From an uncultured Mollicutes bacterium (GTDB lineage Bacteria; Bacillota_I; Bacilli_A; Acholeplasmatales; Anaeroplasmataceae), in NCBI GenBank assembly GCA_947174685.1, contig CAMWJY010000057.1:1-6060 (forward strand): DNA of 6,060 nucleotides, given 5' to 3'. Made by a program: the position numbers and the translations under genes. This document shows, piece after piece, positions 5,667-6,060 of this stretch; positions within the stretch are counted from its first letter, which is position 1, and each line of letters starts with the position of its first letter. A model generated the notes under the pieces. It was not told the origin of the DNA and did not search any database. It saw only the letters and a list, made by a program, of their open reading frames with translations.

Positions 5667-6060
5667 CTAATCAAAGATATTAATCTTTTTAAGTGGAACC
5701 TTTTCTTCTTCATCCTCACTCTCATCTATTTGTCTAAGTGGATCCTTTTCACGAATGAAAAGAGAAGATTTCGTTTCTTTTACAATATATTTTTCTCCCT
5801 CAATGATTTTTACCTCACGTTCCTTAGAAGGCTGTTCTACAGGAGGTTCTTCTTGAACTGGTTCCTCTTCCGATTCGTTTTCTTCAAAGGCATAAGGATC
5901 CTGTTCTTCAGAAGTATCATAATTCATTTCTTCTAAAAGAGGTTCTTCTTCATAGCTTTGAGGGTCATCTACTGGTTCTTCCATAGGTTCTTCTGTAGGT
6001 AAATCCCACTCCTCTTGAGGAGCTTCTTCATTTAGCTCTTCTTCATAATCTTGAGGCTCT
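5667..6060 (-). CDS. Acidic Glu-rich repeat protein, C-terminal part (start outside window)
   Basis: The reading frame is open from the right window edge to a TAG stop at 5667-5669, so the Met at 5984 is internal and at least 130 residues of the C-terminal part are visible. I do not recognise the family. About 38% of visible residues are Glu or Asp (49 of 130 by hand count). Pro, Gln and Tyr are also frequent, with recurring units such as PQDYEEE and PQSYEEEP, 31 residues apart. After this disordered-looking acidic region comes a more mixed, basic segment (VKIIEGEKYIVKETKSSLFI), which could form a short beta structure, then another acidic patch and the end KKINIFD. There are no membrane segments, Cys residues or enzymatic motifs in the visible part. 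No ribosome binding site precedes the internal Met. The protein is probably an intrinsically disordered linker or binding tail; the function must come from the part outside the window. Confidence 0.75.
   Translation of the reverse strand, partial: EPQDYEEELNEEAPQEEWDLPTEEPMEEPVDDPQSYEEEPLLEEMNYDTSEEQDPYAFEENESEEEPVQEEPPVEQPSKEREVKIIEGEKYIVKETKSSLFIREKDPLRQIDESEDEEEKVPLKKINIFD
5943..6059 (-). repeat. Imperfect 93-bp spaced repeat in the acidic coding region
   Basis: Two 24-nt copies (5943-5966 and 6036-6059) match at 19 of 24 positions and lie 93 nt (31 codons) apart, in frame. They encode the PQ-x-YEEE units of the acidic protein. More copies may lie beyond the window edge. Low-complexity GAA/GAG codon runs alone could give part of this similarity. 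Confidence 0.55.

Noticed and set aside
5730..5936. Plus-strand 68-codon frame opposite the acidic protein
   Set aside because: It is the Phe/Leu/Arg-rich complement of Glu-rich codons, a typical antisense artefact.

Overview
The window comes from a low-G+C Bacillota chromosome, most likely a member of the Clostridia. It is roughly one-third G+C by eye. Shine-Dalgarno sites are purine-rich (AGGAGG type), sigma-A promoter boxes are easy to read, and Rho-independent terminators separate short transcription units. A choloylglycine hydrolase that looks like a bile salt hydrolase hints at a gut or host-associated lifestyle; that last point is inference. There is no RNA gene, insertion sequence, CRISPR array or phage gene.

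Layout. Positions 1-219 are an A+T-rich noncoding leader ending in a near-consensus promoter. Positions 220-828 (+) encode a DUF3267-type membrane protein with an HExxH zinc motif. It converges on a minus-strand operon, and one perfect hairpin at 836-866 can terminate both. The operon reads from right to left: a ferredoxin-less DUF362 protein (2467-3345), a choloylglycine hydrolase (1471-2427) and an unrecognised protein with two membrane segments (872-1450). Gaps are only 39 and 20 nt, with one visible promoter before DUF362. A strong hairpin (3405-3440) separates this from a single-gene unit encoding an EF-G paralog (3472-5511), which has its own extended -10 promoter and a 13-of-14 match to the CcpA cre consensus at the predicted transcription start. 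Further right, another terminator (5627-5658) closes an upstream unit whose last gene (5667 to the window edge) encodes the C-terminal part of a very acidic, Glu-rich repeat protein.

Function. Most of the genes look like independent accessory or housekeeping functions, not one dedicated system. The most interesting unit is the EF-G paralog. It keeps the translocase body and the domain IV tip, but it has Asn where canonical EF-G has the catalytic GTPase His, and it appears to be under carbon catabolite control. This suggests a specialised elongation factor used when preferred carbon is scarce. The pairing of bile salt hydrolase with DUF362 and a small membrane protein is a second, weaker lead.
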